Source of the DNA: Corella eumyota
Lineage: Eukaryota > Chordata > Ascidiacea > Phlebobranchia > Corellidae
Assembly (NCBI GenBank): GCA_963082875.1
Contig: OY720100.1
Coordinates: 3,038,001-3,102,000 of the forward strand
DNA length: 64,000 nucleotides
Direction: 5' to 3'
The translations under genes and the position numbers were made by a program. A model generated the notes under the pieces. That model worked only from the letters and a program-made list of their open reading frames with translations. It ran no database searches and was not told the DNA's origin. Positions 63,701 to 64,000 of this stretch are shown in pieces (positions within the stretch are counted from its first letter, which is position 1; each line of letters begins with the position of its first letter).

Positions 63701-64000
63701 TTTATAGATAGTCAAAGTCATGGTATTCTAACTTGAATACTGTTGAGGTTTAATAGGAAAGTTATATTGATGTTATAGTTCGCTGTATTTCTCGATCAAA
63801 CGAATTTAATTAAACACAAAATTTGGTTAAACCAAAACATAACGATTTTATTAAACAACATTTGATTTGTACCCCATTCAAATCGTCATGGGAATAAAGC
63901 TTAATAAAAATTCTTGTTCATGTTTTTTTGTTGTTGGATTTTTTTAATTTAAATTTTTTACTTAGGCCCCAATTCGGCGGAAGATATTGTGTTGGAAAAA
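39759..64000 (+). CDS. ADAMTS metalloprotease, 5' part (runs off right edge)
   Basis: ADAMTS enzymes are secreted zinc proteases of the extracellular matrix. Fourteen exons (39759-40020, 40513-41060, 43700-43874, 48216-48664, 52860-52949, 55446-55570, 58615-58655, 60263-60368, 60537-60590, 60811-60960, 62335-62476, 62598-62711, 63100-63245, 63966 onward) give 812 aa in one frame. Order: signal peptide; long propeptide with HCFYSGYV and LSVCKGL cysteines; furin site RKKR (440-443); catalytic domain with HEIGHEFSMVHD (zinc His 594, 598, 604) and Met-turn VMSPT; disintegrin-like domain; first thrombospondin repeat ([17 protein letters not shown]). [18 protein letters not shown] and [10 protein letters not shown] resemble ADAMTS7/12 and 6/10; the clade is uncertain. 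ATG 39783 (AAAATGG) is an equal start candidate. The propeptide is about 440 residues against 200-250 usually. Introns reach 4.3 kb. Confidence 0.93.
41061..43699 (+). other. ADAMTS intron 2
   Basis: 2.6 kb. No SINE or coding exon recognised. A TGACGTCA lies at 42780-42787. Confidence 0.6.
44160..44202. other. Hairpin-forming inverted repeat
   Basis: GTCTGCAGCTGC (44160-44171) pairs with GCAGCTGTAGAC (44191-44202), 11 of 12 positions in Watson-Crick pairs plus one G-T, around a 19-base loop. It also carries E-box CAGCTG in each arm. Confidence 0.5.
45402..45420. repeat. TA dinucleotide microsatellite
   Basis: About nine uninterrupted AT/TA units in ADAMTS intron 3. Confidence 0.9.
51070..51121. 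repeat. Two-copy tandem repeat, 28-bp period
   Basis: The segment gttatggcatggtcaccaaa plus ccca occurs twice with no mismatch over 24 bp, separated by four bases. Confidence 0.9.
52263..52545 (-). repeat. tRNA-derived SINE, near-full copy
   Basis: Tail (attcattgattctcaatgtg), body (tccagtctcgagttgac), central box and a clear tRNA head. On the minus strand the head reads GCAGCGTGGTGCAGTGGTC, with an A box TGGTGCAGTGG. It lies in ADAMTS intron 4. Confidence 0.8.
52950..55445 (+). other. ADAMTS intron 5
   Basis: 2.5 kb. It begins with about 110 bp of almost pure A/T (52978-53088), contains TGACGTCA at 53217-53224 and 54664-54671, and has a GC-richer patch at about 54830-55100. Confidence 0.6.
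55571..58614 (+). other. ADAMTS intron 6
   Basis: 3.0 kb. I see no SINE, exon or strong structure. Confidence 0.6.
58656..60262 (+). other. ADAMTS intron 7
   Basis: 1.6 kb following a 41-bp exon. TGACGTCA occurs at 59761-59768. No other element recognised. Confidence 0.6.
60961..62334 (+). other. ADAMTS intron 10
   Basis: 1.4 kb. The flanking exons join cleanly as GA|C, so no exon is missing here. No repeat of the SINE family was seen. Confidence 0.6.
62785..63060 (-). repeat. tRNA-derived SINE, near-full copy
   Basis: Tail (atttatcctcgatatggg), body, central box (cttactcaagggcgctaca) and head with A-box-like TAGTGTAATGG and B-box-like GGGTTCGTTCC on the minus strand. It lies in an ADAMTS intron, ending about 40 bp before the thrombospondin exon. 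Confidence 0.8.
63246..63965 (+). other. ADAMTS intron 13
   Basis: 720 bp between the two exons of the first thrombospondin repeat (CINPK and PQFGGRYC). No exon or repeat recognised. Confidence 0.6.

Overview
The window looks like nuclear DNA of an ascidian tunicate, most likely Ciona or a close relative. It is very AT-rich and gene-dense, with short GT-AG introns and whole conserved animal genes. A tRNA-headed SINE recurs in the introns, and splice acceptors sit directly before start codons, as expected where spliced-leader trans-splicing occurs. The species call is inference. Exon models were read by hand: every junction keeps frame and every internal gene ends at a stop.

Layout, left to right. 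96-1439 (+): 3' end of a kelch-repeat gene. 2023-7672 (-): a complete 15-exon carnitine palmitoyltransferase 1-like enzyme (717 aa) without the N-terminal regulatory extension of vertebrate CPT1. 8257-11845 (-): MRS2-type mitochondrial Mg2+ channel (574 aa) with a long C-terminal tail. 12367-23384 (+): Bicaudal-D dynein adaptor (760 aa). One BICD intron holds, on the opposite strand (15849-20457), a complete 12-exon chondroitin synthase family gene (739 aa). 24613-28593 (-): MCM4 (870 aa). 28775-30109 (-): intronless NUF2. 31105-32112 (+): intronless GNB1L-type WD40 gene. 32113-39758: about 7.6 kb with no gene found. 39759 to the right edge (+): 5' part of an ADAMTS metalloprotease gene (14 exons visible) running off the window.

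How the parts may work together: NUF2 and MCM4 lie head to tail on the minus strand, 181 bp apart. A pair of E2F-type sites lies about 300 bp upstream of NUF2, and no such site was seen between the two genes. A co-transcribed cell-cycle pair (kinetochore plus replicative helicase) is therefore plausible. The CPT1-like enzyme and the MRS2 channel, both mitochondrial, are also in tandem on the minus strand but 584 bp apart. MRS2/BICD and NUF2/GNB1L are divergent pairs; kelch/CPT1 and BICD/MCM4 are convergent.

No rRNA gene, convincing tRNA gene, CRISPR array, or retroviral or other capsid-bearing element was seen. Mobile DNA is limited to about ten SINE copies. The best leads are the NUF2-MCM4 pair with its E2F sites, the nested chondroitin synthase with a degenerate first glycosyltransferase motif, the CPT1 without its malonyl-CoA-sensing extension, the unusually long polybasic ADAMTS propeptide, and the excess of the palindrome TGACGTCA across the ADAMTS locus.
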